A DNA stretch of 31,410 nucleotides from assembly GCA_963643505.1 (NCBI GenBank), contig CAVIKF010000017.1, positions 1-31,410 on the forward strand, read 5' to 3'. The notes under the pieces are model-generated. The model worked only from the letters and a program-made list of their open reading frames with translations, was not told the DNA's origin and made no database searches. This stretch comes from CAVEFW01 sp963643505. Lineage in GTDB: Bacteria; Actinomycetota; Coriobacteriia; Coriobacteriales; Eggerthellaceae. The position numbers were made by a program, and so were the translations under genes. Of the stretch, positions 13,431 to 22,033 are shown piece after piece; positions within the stretch are counted from its first letter, which is position 1; each line of letters starts with the position of its first letter.

Positions 13431-15680
13431 CTAGCTTCTCGGCACCTCGTTGCGTGAAAGGTCGGCAATTACGCTCATCGCGTAGCCCCAAGCTTCGATG
13501 TCAGCTTTGGTTGTATACGGTCCAAAACTGATGCGCGTCGTCCCTGGGATGCCGAGAGCTAGTGCGAGTTGGACGGCGCAATGGGCTCCGCATCGAACCG
13601 CCACGCCCATGCTTCCAAGCAACATGGAGACTTGGATCGACTCGAGCTTGTCAAACGTATAGCAAAGCAGCCCTGTCGCCCCGTCCGCTTCCTTGTGATC
13701 GCCGAGGATTCGGATCCCAGGAATGAGGGAAGCAACGCGCAACGCGTATGACGTCATGGCCGCAACGTGCTTCTCGACGTGGTCCATCCCGATCATCTGG
13801 AGATAATCGATAGCCTCGCCGAGCGCGATTGCCTGGGAAATCGGGGGTGTTCCGGGTTCAAAACCGTAGGGGGCCTGGCGATAATAGGTGCCCTCGTAGG
13901 AGACCTCGGAGATCGTGCCGCCACCGATTTGGGTCGGCACCATCTCGCGAATGCGCTCAGGTCGCGCCCAAAGGACACCGATACCCGTGGGGCCTTGCAC
14001 CTTGTGGCCGGAGAGCGCGAGGAAATCGATGTCGAGGTCTACAACATCGATGCGCAGGTGAGGTGAGGATTGGGCGGCGTCCACGACAAATGTGGCCCCG
14101 ACTTTCTTGGCCTCGGCGCACATGCATTTGATGGGGTTCTCCAAACCGATGACATTTGAGGTCTGCGCTGCACAAACGAGCTTGGGCTTGCGTGCGAGAA
14201 GGGCCTTGTATGCCTCCCAATCAACGCGACCAGACGGCTCAATGGGTATGAACTCCAAGATTGCGCCCGTCAGGCGTGCGGCTCGTTGCCAGGGAAGCAT
14301 GTTTGAGTGGTGTTCGTTGCACATGACAAGTACAAGGTCGCCCTCGTTGAGGTTGTGTTGGGCCCAAGCTTGCGCCACGAGGTTGAGTGAGGTGGTCGTG
14401 TTCGTCGTAAAGATGACGTCGCGTGGGTCGGCGTTGATAAATGATGCGACCTTTTCGCGCGCAGCTTGGTATTTCCCGGTCGCAAAACCAGCGTTTGCGT
14501 ACACGCCGCGCCAAATGTTGGCGTCATAGTGGGTCGCAAACTCGCGCTCTGCCTCGATGACGGGGCTCGGTTGCAGGGATGTGGCCGCTGCATCGAGGTA
14601 GACGAGGGACGCGTTCTCGCGCGTGTTGAGCAAGGGGAAGTCGTGACGATTGCGCATGGCCCACTTGTTCGCCTCCTCAAGCCCAATGATTGGGTCAGAT
14701 GCCAACGACGCATCGAGGCGCTCGAGGAACTCTTTAGCGGCTTTGACATGGGGGTTTGTAGCGGTTCCCTTTGCTTTTGCCACGCGCGCCTCGTACTCGG
14801 TCGGAACTTTGCGAGCTTGGTAGATGGTTGTGAGCGCGCTTGGGGGCAACGCGCCTGGTTTTTGGGCTCCGACAATGTAGACATAAGGGCCGAAAAGTTT
14901 GTCCTCGTCCATGATGACGTGGCGCCCTCGATAGGTCAGGCATGCGAGTTGTTGGGCACCTTGGGCCAAAGGGAGCCTGTTTGCGAGAGGCCGGCTTAGG
15001 CGGTCGATAAAGGAAAGGGGCAAGATCAAGGGCAAACCTGCGCGCCACTCCACCCACGCCGTCGCAAAGTCGATCGAGGTGTCCTCTTCGAGCGTGGTGC
15101 GCATGCGACGATAATGGCGCGGTTCAAATCCGACGCTGTCGGCATGGACGAAGAGCAGCGAGTCACAATTTTCGGGCAATACAACCTGGTCACGAACCCA
15201 AAGGATGAGGCCTCGTCCGAGAAGCTCGATTTGGACTCCATCAGATTCTGCCTCCAGGACGCCCACCGTCTCGGCGTCAAAATCAACAATCTCTATCTCG
15301 CCAGAGCACCCTTCGAGTGCCGCTTGAATGTCGTCGGCAACAACAGGATCGACTATGACGGTAACACCATCAACGCCAGAGGAGACAAGCTGGTCAACGG
15401 TGCGGCGAACGGCAATATCGCCGTCATATCTTTGTAAGGGCAGGGGAGCGAGAGACTTGGGGTCGATATCCGCAAAGCGTTTACGAAATGCCTCCACCTC
15501 CTCGTCGGAGGCTCTCTCCAACCTCTCCGCGTTCATCTCCAACTTCAACGGACGCTTTGCAATATCGAGCGCCAATACGACACCATGCGTTTTCCCCATG
15601 TTCTCGGGTGAGGTTTTGTCCATATCGTACGCATGGCGGAAATAGTCGTTCTCATAGAAGATACCAGCTGATTTGATCAT
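13431..15680 (-). CDS. SufS-type cysteine desulfurase fused to an N-terminal domain
   Basis: 749 aa, about 340 longer than SufS. Residues 335-745 are a full class V aminotransferase-fold desulfurase: YLDAAATS, NEHHSNMLPWQ, FVVDAAQSSPH, PLP-binding Lys560 in ALSGHKVQGPTGIGV, FEPGTPPI, and catalytic Cys701 in RCGAHCA. Enzymes of this group take S from cysteine, and some take Se from selenocysteine. Residues 1-290 are unusual. Segments such as TVDQLVSSGVDGVTVIVDP, SLLFVHADSVGF and WRAGLPLILPLSFIDRL recall MobA/MocA-type nucleotidyltransferases, but no glycine-rich nucleotide loop is visible, so that domain may be degenerate or different. It follows the MFS gene by 26 nt on the same strand. Confidence 0.85.
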   Translation of the reverse strand: MIKSAGIFYENDYFRHAYDMDKTSPENMGKTHGVVLALDIAKRPLKLEMNAERLERASDEEVEAFRKRFADIDPKSLAPLPLQRYDGDIAVRRTVDQLVSSGVDGVTVIVDPVVADDIQAALEGCSGEIEIVDFDAETVGVLEAESDGVQIELLGRGLILWVRDQVVLPENCDSLLFVHADSVGFEPRHYRRMRTTLEEDTSIDFATAWVEWRAGLPLILPLSFIDRLSRPLANRLPLAQGAQQLACLTYRGRHVIMDEDKLFGPYVYIVGAQKPGALPPSALTTIYQARKVPTEYEARVAKAKGTATNPHVKAAKEFLERLDASLASDPIIGLEEANKWAMRNRHDFPLLNTRENASLVYLDAAATSLQPSPVIEAEREFATHYDANIWRGVYANAGFATGKYQAAREKVASFINADPRDVIFTTNTTTSLNLVAQAWAQHNLNEGDLVLVMCNEHHSNMLPWQRAARLTGAILEFIPIEPSGRVDWEAYKALLARKPKLVCAAQTSNVIGLENPIKCMCAEAKKVGATFVVDAAQSSPHLRIDVVDLDIDFLALSGHKVQGPTGIGVLWARPERIREMVPTQIGGGTISEVSYEGTYYRQAPYGFEPGTPPISQAIALGEAIDYLQMIGMDHVEKHVAAMTSYALRVASLIPGIRILGDHKEADGATGLLCYTFDKLESIQVSMLLGSMGVAVRCGAHCAVQLALALGIPGTTRISFGPYTTKADIEAWGYAMSVIADLSRNEVPRS

Positions 15681-15706
15681 GATTCGCTTCTTTCTTGGAC
15701 TCGATG

Positions 15707-16954
15707 TTAGTTTCTTCTGCTAAGACGTTCGTTCTTTTTCAGGAGCGGCCACGTCAGGATGACGATTACAGGAATAGCGAGCGCAAAGATCGCTCCGACG
15801 TCGAAGCTTGCAGCTGAGCCGGAGTTGTCGACGAGAAACCCGCTGATCGTGGGTCCTAAAGCCAAACCGCATGTGCTTCCGGCCGTAATCCATGTGATAG
15901 CTTCAGTTATGTTGTTTCCGCTGGTGACATGTTCGCAAACCTCGTTCACCGTGATGAGGAAGGGCGCATAGAACAACGCAGCGATACCCGCAATCACGAA
16001 AAGAGAAGCAGGGGTCTCGATAAACGCCATAAACCCATAGGCGCACCCTATCAAAAGCGAAACGACGAGGAGGCGCCGCGAATAGCGCGCTTGTAATCTG
16101 AGGAGGCCAAACATGAATCCTGAGATAACCGAGACCGCTGATTCTAAGACGAGCGCGACACTGGATACAGTTGGTTGACCGACCTCCTCGGCGAGCGCGA
16201 TCGTGGCGGTGTCGAACAGGCCGTAAAACACGCCGAGGCAAAACATCAAGACAAATAGGACGAGGACGATTGGATTGCTCAAGATAACGGCCGACTTGCT
16301 CTCGCTTACATCGGTCCTCTTGTCCCACCCCGGTTTCGGCTCGGTGTTACGCGAACTCACCAGGAGGACGACGCCGATGACGCACATGATGCCGCCCACC
16401 GCCATTCCCGCAATCGGTATGGTCGCTGCAGCGATCGCGACAGCTGCCGCCGGGCTGATCATGAAGGCGACATCATCGATGACGCCCTCATAGGAGTAGA
16501 CGGCCTTAATTGTCGGAGCATCGCGTCCAAGAAGCCCGGATTGGACGAGATAGGTCCATCGGGCGCGGGCTAGCGATTGTCCAGCGGGCAAAAATCCCAT
16601 GAGTACGGCGCCAAAATATGCGGTAACAAAGGGCAGAGCGCCTTGGACGGCTGCGAGAAGGATCACGAGGCCGCAAATAGAGATAGCGCTCGTAGCAGGT
16701 ACGATTTTGTTTTGTCCATGCTTGTCGATTTGTCGAGCAACCTGCGGACTGAGCGCAAATTGGGAAAACGCTATGACGGATGCGATGATTCCCGAGTCGA
16801 GAAAGCTACATCCTGCAAGCGTCATCATCGATACTGAACCAATAGTGCGCATGTATCCGTACAGACGCATGAAAAACGCCCCGATGTCGAAACGGAGGGC
16901 AGATTTCACCGCAAGTATCGCACGGTAGCCAGATGTGTCGAGCAAGGTAGTCAT
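15707..16954 (-). CDS. Major facilitator superfamily transporter
   Basis: 415 aa with about 12 hydrophobic segments split by a charged central loop (SSRNTEPKPGWDKRTDVSESKS). RQIDKHGQNKIVP after the second segment corresponds to the family's conserved cytoplasmic loop. It is transcribed with the desulfurase fusion (26-nt gap) and divergently from the AhpD-like/ArsS genes. Members near ArsS genes are natural candidates for exporters of an arsenical or a related small molecule, but the substrate is not deducible here. The start at 16954 has no strong RBS; internal Met29 is an alternative. Confidence 0.85.
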   Translation of the reverse strand: MTTLLDTSGYRAILAVKSALRFDIGAFFMRLYGYMRTIGSVSMMTLAGCSFLDSGIIASVIAFSQFALSPQVARQIDKHGQNKIVPATSAISICGLVILLAAVQGALPFVTAYFGAVLMGFLPAGQSLARARWTYLVQSGLLGRDAPTIKAVYSYEGVIDDVAFMISPAAAVAIAAATIPIAGMAVGGIMCVIGVVLLVSSRNTEPKPGWDKRTDVSESKSAVILSNPIVLVLFVLMFCLGVFYGLFDTATIALAEEVGQPTVSSVALVLESAVSVISGFMFGLLRLQARYSRRLLVVSLLIGCAYGFMAFIETPASLFVIAGIAALFYAPFLITVNEVCEHVTSGNNITEAITWITAGSTCGLALGPTISGFLVDNSGSAASFDVGAIFALAIPVIVILTWPLLKKNERLSRRN

Positions 16955-16969
16955 AAAGTTCTATTTAAA

Positions 16970-17003
16970 CGGGCTATTCAAACGGACGGGCTATTCAAAC
17001 GGA
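16970..17003. repeat. 17-nt tandem direct repeat between divergent genes
   Basis: CGGGCTATTCAAACGGA occurs at 16970-16986 and again, immediately adjacent, at 16987-17003. It lies 16 nt upstream of the MFS start and about 100 nt upstream of the AhpD-like gene. Position suggests an operator shared by the divergent transcripts. No regulator gene is adjacent. Confidence 0.85.
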
Positions 17004-17105
17004 CTAAAGAAAGGTACTAGATTATCTTTCGAGATTCAAATACAAGACTATGTCAAACAATGGTATTGTACAACTATCGTGTTCCCAAACGAGAAAGGTG
17101 TTCCT

Positions 17106-17444
17106 ATGGAAACGTATTACGATCCGGCTGATCTTGCCATGTTCTCTCCCAACGGTGTAGGCGAGGGTGCCCCCGAGCTTTGGGAAAAGTATATGGCCTA
17201 CTATGGCGCTGTGTTTGCTGATGGCGCTCTGACGGCACGCGAGAAGGCTTTGATCGCACTTGCTGTTGCTGCTGCTGTGCAGTGCCCATATTGCATCGAT
17301 TCCTACACCAACGCTTTGCTTAACCAGGGTTGCGACGAGTCCGAGATCATCGAGGCCATCCATGTGGCAAACGCCATCCGCGGCGGCGCAAGCCTCGCCC
17401 ATGGTGTTCAGGCGAAAAAGATCGTAGACGAGAACGATCTGTAA
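17106..17444 (+). CDS. Arsenosugar-biosynthesis-associated peroxidase-like protein (CMD/AhpD fold)
   Basis: 112 aa. It is a carboxymuconolactone decarboxylase/AhpD-like domain with the redox pair C60-x2-C63 in AAAVQCPYCIDSYT and the helix EIIEAIHVANAIRGGASLAHG that closes the active site. This small protein is characteristically found next to ArsS, and NCBI names it an arsenosugar biosynthesis-associated peroxidase-like protein. The exact reaction is not known; thiol-based redox or radical clean-up is inferred. I chose ATG 17106 because AAAGG lies just upstream and the family begins METYY-like; the open frame extends further upstream through the repeats without a good RBS. Confidence 0.85.
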   Translation: METYYDPADLAMFSPNGVGEGAPELWEKYMAYYGAVFADGALTAREKALIALAVAAAVQCPYCIDSYTNALLNQGCDESEIIEAIHVANAIRGGASLAHGVQAKKIVDENDL

Positions 17445-17459
17445 TATTCGGTTTTTATC

Positions 17460-17493
17460 AGGTGGGCCCGCTGTCTGCGTGGTGGGTCCACCT
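17460..17493 (+). terminator. Hairpin between AhpD-like gene and arsS
   Basis: AGGTGGGCCC pairs with GGGTCCACCT (10 pairs, one G-T) around a 14-nt loop, followed by AACTCTTTACC rather than a clear T-run. It may terminate partially or protect the upstream message. A second, weaker palindrome (CCTCTAG / CTAGAGG, 17502-17530) follows. Confidence 0.5.
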
Positions 17494-17596
17494 AACTCTT
17501 TACCTCTAGAGTATTCTGCAAAAGCTAGAGGTTCAAAAACTTCCCACGCAGCCATCTGATTGTTTGGCTGCGTAATGACGCAAGGGGGATTCTGCG

Positions 17597-18715
17597 ATGC
17601 CCGATAACGTGACGCCTTTTGACGAGGAGCACACCGAGCTTGCAAAAGCGATGCGTGCGTTCCCTCCGTTTGTCGATTGTGTGGATGAGGAATATCGATG
17701 GGGGCTCGATGATCTCGATGTCCTCCAGGTCAACATCACGCGCAAATGCAACATTGCTTGCAAACACTGCCACCTTGAGTGTGGCCCCAACCGTGAAGAA
17801 CACATGAGTCGTGAGCACCTCGAACAATGCCTTGACGTGTTTGAGACTCGCGGGTTTAAGACGCTTGACATCACGGGCGGCGCACCTGAGATGAATCCCG
17901 ATTTCGAGTGGTTCATCCGCGAGGCTGCTCATCGCGGTATCCCCATGATAGTACGTAGCAACCTCGTGATCCATGAGGCGCCTGGCTATGAACATTTCCC
18001 CGATTTGTACGCGGAGCTCGGCATCAATGTTGTCGCATCGCTGCCGCATTATCGTGAGCGCAACATGGAGAAGCAGCGCGGCGCCGGTACCTTTATGCCG
18101 GTCATTCGTGGCTTGCAGCGCCTGAACGCGCTCGGCTATGGCAAGGCTGCTCCTACCTCGGAAGGTTGTTCTGGCTCTTGCTCTACCGATATCGCGCATG
18201 AGCCGGAAAGCCCCTTTGAGGCCGATGGTGCGCCTAAACCAGGCTATAACGCCAAGGGGCAAAAGCTCCAACTCGACCTCGTTTTTAACCCTGCTGGCAC
18301 TGCGATGCCGCCCGATCAGGCCACTATGGAGGCCGAATACAAGCGTCGTTTGTCGGAGGACTACGGAATCGTCTTCGATAACCTCTTCGCATTCACGAAT
18401 GCACCGGGCGGTCGTTTCGCCTTGGCCTTGTTCAGGAAGAACAAGCTTGACAGCTACCTGACAAAGCTCATAGATGCGTTCAACCCGAACACGGTGCCCT
18501 CGATGATGTGTCGCATGGAGTATTCGGTTGCGCCTGATGGCCACCTGTATGACTGCGATTTCAACCAAGCGGTCAATATGCCTTGTCGCGATGGACGCAT
18601 GATCGGCGACTTGCTCGATATGGACCAACCGCTCAAACGAAAAATCGTCTTTGGCAACCATTGCTATTCCTGCACCGCAGGCGCTGGCAGTTCTTGAGGC
18701 GGCTCCACGGCGTAG
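17597..18715 (+). CDS. arsS: Radical SAM selenoprotein ArsS (arsenosugar biosynthesis type), Sec at TGA 18695
   Basis: A conventional reading stops at TGA 18695-18697 after 366 aa. With that TGA as selenocysteine the protein is 372 aa and ends at TAG 18713-18715. C51-x3-C55-x2-C58 (CNIACKHC) binds the radical SAM cluster; DITGGAPEMNP and HYRERNMEKQRG are typical of ArsS. The C-terminal domain ends with CRMEYSVAPDGHLYDCDFN and HCYSCTAGAGSS-U-GGSTA. In the family this ending is CTAGxGSSC-GG with Cys or Sec, so the TGA falls exactly on the expected residue, and the family is named a (seleno)protein in NCBI annotation. ArsS joins a methylated arsenical to the 5'-deoxyadenosyl group of SAM. AAGGGGG precedes ATG. 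No arsM is in the window. Confidence 0.85.
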
Positions 18716-18724
18716 GTCTACGCC
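18695..18724 (+). promoter_or_regulatory. Selenocysteine insertion element (SECIS) of arsS
   Basis: Exactly 11 nt after the TGA begins a perfect 6-bp stem GGCGTA (18709-18714) / TACGCC (18719-18724) closed by the four-base loop GGTC. Bacterial SECIS elements that bind SelB, such as that of E. coli fdhF, have the same GGUC apical loop and a near-identical distance from UGA. The bulged U of the E. coli stem is absent, which varies between species. The natural TAG stop of arsS lies within the upper stem-loop. Confidence 0.8.
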
Positions 18725-18912
18725 TACTGATTTCAACCAGGGAATCTAAACAATTTCAAGCTATCGAATCAGCTTCTCCCAAGTGTTTTTGAGTTCGGTG
18801 TGGGTAGGGTCGAACGTTGACGTAGCCAAAGATACGAGTCGTTTGGTCTGGAATTACGCGACGAACGCCCAGGAAACGCGTTAGAATAACTAAAGGGTTC
18901 TAAGCGGCTACA

Positions 18913-18940
18913 CCAATATTTTGCGCTCTATCAATATTTT
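18913..18940 (+). promoter_or_regulatory. Possible operator: CAATATTTT direct repeat
   Basis: YCAATATTTT occurs at 18913-18922 and 18931-18940, 18 bp apart, about 20-45 nt upstream of the solute-binding protein start. Two same-face half-sites like this are a common arrangement for response-regulator binding, but no regulator is identified. The rest of 18725-18960 shows nothing I can assign. Confidence 0.35.
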
Positions 18941-18960
18941 ACGACAGCGGTAAAAATGGG

Positions 18961-19785
18961 GTGAACGACGAGATGCTAAATAAGAGGCTTGTGCTCTTAG
19001 CTATAATAGCCGCTCTTGCGTTGTGCCTTTCCGCGTGCGGGGTGAACACAAATCCGGAAACCACCAGCAATCGTCCCGTTATCACCGTGGGTAGCGAGGA
19101 CTACCCGCCTTTTGTGGATATGGACAACAATGGGGACCCTACCGGGCTTGATATAGACATCCTCAGGGAAGCGTTTGACCGTCTCGGTTATGACATCGGC
19201 TTTGTCAATATCAATTGGGAGGACAAGGACGACCTTCTCGAATCCGGCGAGGTTGACTGCGTGACGGGAGGTTTCACCGTAGGTGGACGGGAAGACGACT
19301 ACCTTTGGGTGGGCCCCTATATGGATAGCAATCAGGTTGTGGTAGTCAACAGCACAGGAGGTATTTCCTCTCTGCAGGATCTAGAGGGCAAAAACGTTGC
19401 TGTTCAGGCATCCAGCATTGCAGAGGATATGTTGCTCGAACACCTCAATCCAAATATTCCAACAGACATTCAGGTGCTCAGCTATGAGGACAACTCGCTC
19501 CCGTTCGCTGCGCTGGGATGTGGCTATATCGACGCTTTTGTGGCCGACGAGCCTGCTGTCATCCAATACATGAAGGATTACAACACCGCCTTTACCATTT
19601 TGGAGGAGCCGGTAATGTACGCCAGCGTGGGAACGGCGTTTGCCAAAAACGGTGATGCGGAGCTTTACGCCGAGGTGAACGCCGCCATTGAAGAGATGCG
19701 TGAGGACGGAGCCCTCGAAGAGATCATAGTGCGTTATCTTGGTAGCGCCGACAGATACCTGGGGAGTGACGGCCTTGAAAAATAA
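18961..19785 (+). CDS. Solute-binding lipoprotein, amino-acid type (SBP_bac_3)
   Basis: 274 aa. Signal peptide with lipobox LSAC (Cys26). The mature part has the family's opening VGSEDYPPFVDMDNNGDPTG followed by LDIDILREAFDRLGY, and the ISSLQDLEGKNVAVQASS hinge block, typical of PF00497 proteins that bind polar amino acids or related small molecules. No ABC permease or ATPase is nearby. Instead its end overlaps the start of a membrane hybrid kinase, so it may present ligand to that kinase rather than feed a transporter. The start is GTG 18961 or ATG 18973; neither has a strong RBS. Confidence 0.85.
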   Translation: MNDEMLNKRLVLLAIIAALALCLSACGVNTNPETTSNRPVITVGSEDYPPFVDMDNNGDPTGLDIDILREAFDRLGYDIGFVNINWEDKDDLLESGEVDCVTGGFTVGGREDDYLWVGPYMDSNQVVVVNSTGGISSLQDLEGKNVAVQASSIAEDMLLEHLNPNIPTDIQVLSYEDNSLPFAALGCGYIDAFVADEPAVIQYMKDYNTAFTILEEPVMYASVGTAFAKNGDAELYAEVNAAIEEMREDGALEEIIVRYLGSADRYLGSDGLEK

Positions 19786-21961
19786 AAGCCTGGGTAACGT
19801 TTTCTCCAAGTCTTTTGTAGCGATCGCCGTCTTAACAGGCGTGGCGCTGGCTTTGGCTGTGGCGCTTGTGTCCGCACATATCAACAAGCAAAACAGCGAT
19901 GCCGAGCTTGCCACGAACATAGAGTACATCAAGCGTCAGTACAGCAATTATATCGAGTTCAACAACACTGAAGCGGTCAAGAGCCTGATGCGGAAGGCTG
20001 AGAGTACGAGGTTGGTCAGGGATTGCAACGAGGAGGTCACCCGGGAGCACCTGCAGCTTCACGCAGAGGAGCTGGCAGCCACCGGCATCACCATGCTTGA
20101 TCAAAGCTGCAACGTGATCGCGGAGTACACCGAGGACGGTGTCGGGTATGAGCAATTCCGAAACATGTTAAACACTGACACCATCCTGAAAGTGATGCAA
20201 TACGACAACAACGTATATATGAAACGCATCCAGATGGAGGATGAGTCCTACGTCGATGTCGCGATTGAACAGTGCTCCTCCGGCGCACTGTTGATATATC
20301 GGCATACGATCAAGGAGTTCGCGGAAAAGTCGATATTTTCCATACAAAACCTCTTGGATGGGTACGATCCAGAGGAGAACGGCACATTCGTCATCACGGA
20401 CGGCGCCGAGATCGTCGCGTCCAACGACAAGGATTTTCTTCGGGATGTTATATCCGAGGAAAACTACGAGCTCGTCTACGATATTCGACACAGCGGCCGT
20501 GCGGATGAGATGATCACGCTGAGTAAGAGCGGCGATAATCAGCGATACTTCGGCAGATACAGCCACGGCCGCCAGTTCTATATCTGTGCGTTTGTGTCGG
20601 AACGTCAGATCTTCGCAAACACCCTGCCGGTGGTGGCCACGGCAATCGTTCTTTACGTGCTTTTCCTTGCTATCGTGCAGTTCATGAGACTGCGTGCAAC
20701 GAACAGGTTGATTTCAGAGCAAAAAGAAAAGGAGCACAACTTTAAGCTTGAGCTCGAAAAGAAGAACATCGATCTGTCCCAGGCGTTGGATACTGCAGAG
20801 GCGGCAAACCTCTCCAAGCGCACCTTCCTTTTCAATATGTCCCATGACATCCGCACGCCTATGAACGCCATCATCGGTTTCACGGATCTGGCAGAGCAAA
20901 ATATCGATGACAAGGACAAGGTCAGCGACTATCTGGACAAGATTAAGAAATCGAGCCGCCACCTGTTATCCCTCATCAACGACATTCTAGATATGAGCCG
21001 CATTGAAAACGGCAAAGTGAATATCGAGACGTTTCCCGTATGCATAACTGACCAGATGGAGCTTGTGAAGGATGTTGTGCAATCGGAGATCGATGCCAAG
21101 GGGCTGACCTTTGTCGAGAGGACCGTTGACCTTGACGATAACTATGTTTACGCCGACGCGCTCCATGTCAATCGGGTGCTCATGAATATTTTGTCCAACG
21201 CGGTCAAATTCACACCCGAAGGCGGTACCGTAACATATACTTTGCGCGAAAGAGCGTCTGAGCGTGAGGGTTACGCGTATTACGATTTCGTCATCGAGGA
21301 TACCGGAATCGGTATGAGCGAGGAGTTCGTCGGACGCATTTTCGAACAGTTCGCAAGGGAGAAAACTTCGACCGTGAGCCAGACCCAGGGTACAGGTTTG
21401 GGTATGTCCATAACAAAAAGCCTGGTGGACCTCATGGGCGGCGACATCAAAGTTGAAAGCGAGCTTGGACGGGGTTCTGTATTCACCGTGACGCTTGAGT
21501 TTATGCTCAACGCCCATGGTATGGTGAGCAAAAACACAGTCGAGCAGGATGTGCATACGAAGGCGGATATCGACCTGCATGGGCGACGAATACTGCTTGT
21601 CGAGGACAACGATCTTAATATGGAAATCGCAGCCGCGATGCTTGAGTCCGCAGGTCTTGAGGTCGAGACTGCAGATGACGGCAGCAAGGCGTTGGATATG
21701 ATCGACACACGTCCTTCGGGTTATTACGATCTCGTCCTTATGGATATCCAAATGCCGATGATGAACGGCTATGAGGCAACGCGGGCTATAAGAACGCTGG
21801 ATGATCCGGGCAAGGCCGGCATACCCATCGTCGCCATGACCGCCAATGCGTTCGAAGAGGATAAGGAAAGTGCGTTTGCTGCGGGCATGAACGCGCATAT
21901 CGCCAAGCCGGTGGACGCCAAAGCGCTAATCCGGGTCATCGCCAAGCAAATACAACAGTAA
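19775..21961 (+). CDS. Membrane hybrid histidine kinase with receiver domain
   Basis: 728 aa from TTG 19775, preferred because GGGGAG lies 8 nt upstream and the protein then begins with Lys/Asn before the first membrane helix; GTG 19766 is an alternative. It overlaps the binding-protein gene. Two membrane segments (about 12-35 and 290-315) enclose a periplasmic sensor of about 250 residues, then a coiled coil, HisKA with His357 in FNMSHDIRTPMNAIIGF, and an ATPase domain (NILSNAVKFTPEGG, DTGIGM, GTGLGMSI). A C-terminal receiver has Asp657 in VLMDIQMP. There is no Hpt domain, so phosphate must pass elsewhere. The overlap with a solute-binding protein suggests that protein is its input. Confidence 0.9.
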   Translation: MKNKSLGNVFSKSFVAIAVLTGVALALAVALVSAHINKQNSDAELATNIEYIKRQYSNYIEFNNTEAVKSLMRKAESTRLVRDCNEEVTREHLQLHAEELAATGITMLDQSCNVIAEYTEDGVGYEQFRNMLNTDTILKVMQYDNNVYMKRIQMEDESYVDVAIEQCSSGALLIYRHTIKEFAEKSIFSIQNLLDGYDPEENGTFVITDGAEIVASNDKDFLRDVISEENYELVYDIRHSGRADEMITLSKSGDNQRYFGRYSHGRQFYICAFVSERQIFANTLPVVATAIVLYVLFLAIVQFMRLRATNRLISEQKEKEHNFKLELEKKNIDLSQALDTAEAANLSKRTFLFNMSHDIRTPMNAIIGFTDLAEQNIDDKDKVSDYLDKIKKSSRHLLSLINDILDMSRIENGKVNIETFPVCITDQMELVKDVVQSEIDAKGLTFVERTVDLDDNYVYADALHVNRVLMNILSNAVKFTPEGGTVTYTLRERASEREGYAYYDFVIEDTGIGMSEEFVGRIFEQFAREKTSTVSQTQGTGLGMSITKSLVDLMGGDIKVESELGRGSVFTVTLEFMLNAHGMVSKNTVEQDVHTKADIDLHGRRILLVEDNDLNMEIAAAMLESAGLEVETADDGSKALDMIDTRPSGYYDLVLMDIQMPMMNGYEATRAIRTLDDPGKAGIPIVAMTANAFEEDKESAFAAGMNAHIAKPVDAKALIRVIAKQIQQ

Positions 21962-22033
21962 GAGAAGAATTGGTACTCAGAGTGAACAGCTTGATACACG
22001 ACGAAGAAAAATCATAGAAAATAGGATGGGGAC

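Noticed and set aside
18695..18697. TGA as the true end of ArsS
   Set aside because: The position matches the family's C-terminal Cys/Sec, the frame continues to a near TAG, and a GGUC hairpin lies at canonical SECIS spacing. An ordinary stop is less likely, though not excluded.
17525..18736. 403-codon open frame antisense to arsS
   Set aside because: The + strand has unmistakable radical SAM motifs; the antisense frame is composition-driven.
20987..21898. 303-codon frame antisense to the membrane hybrid kinase
   Set aside because: It is a shadow of conserved HisKA, ATPase and receiver codons on the + strand.
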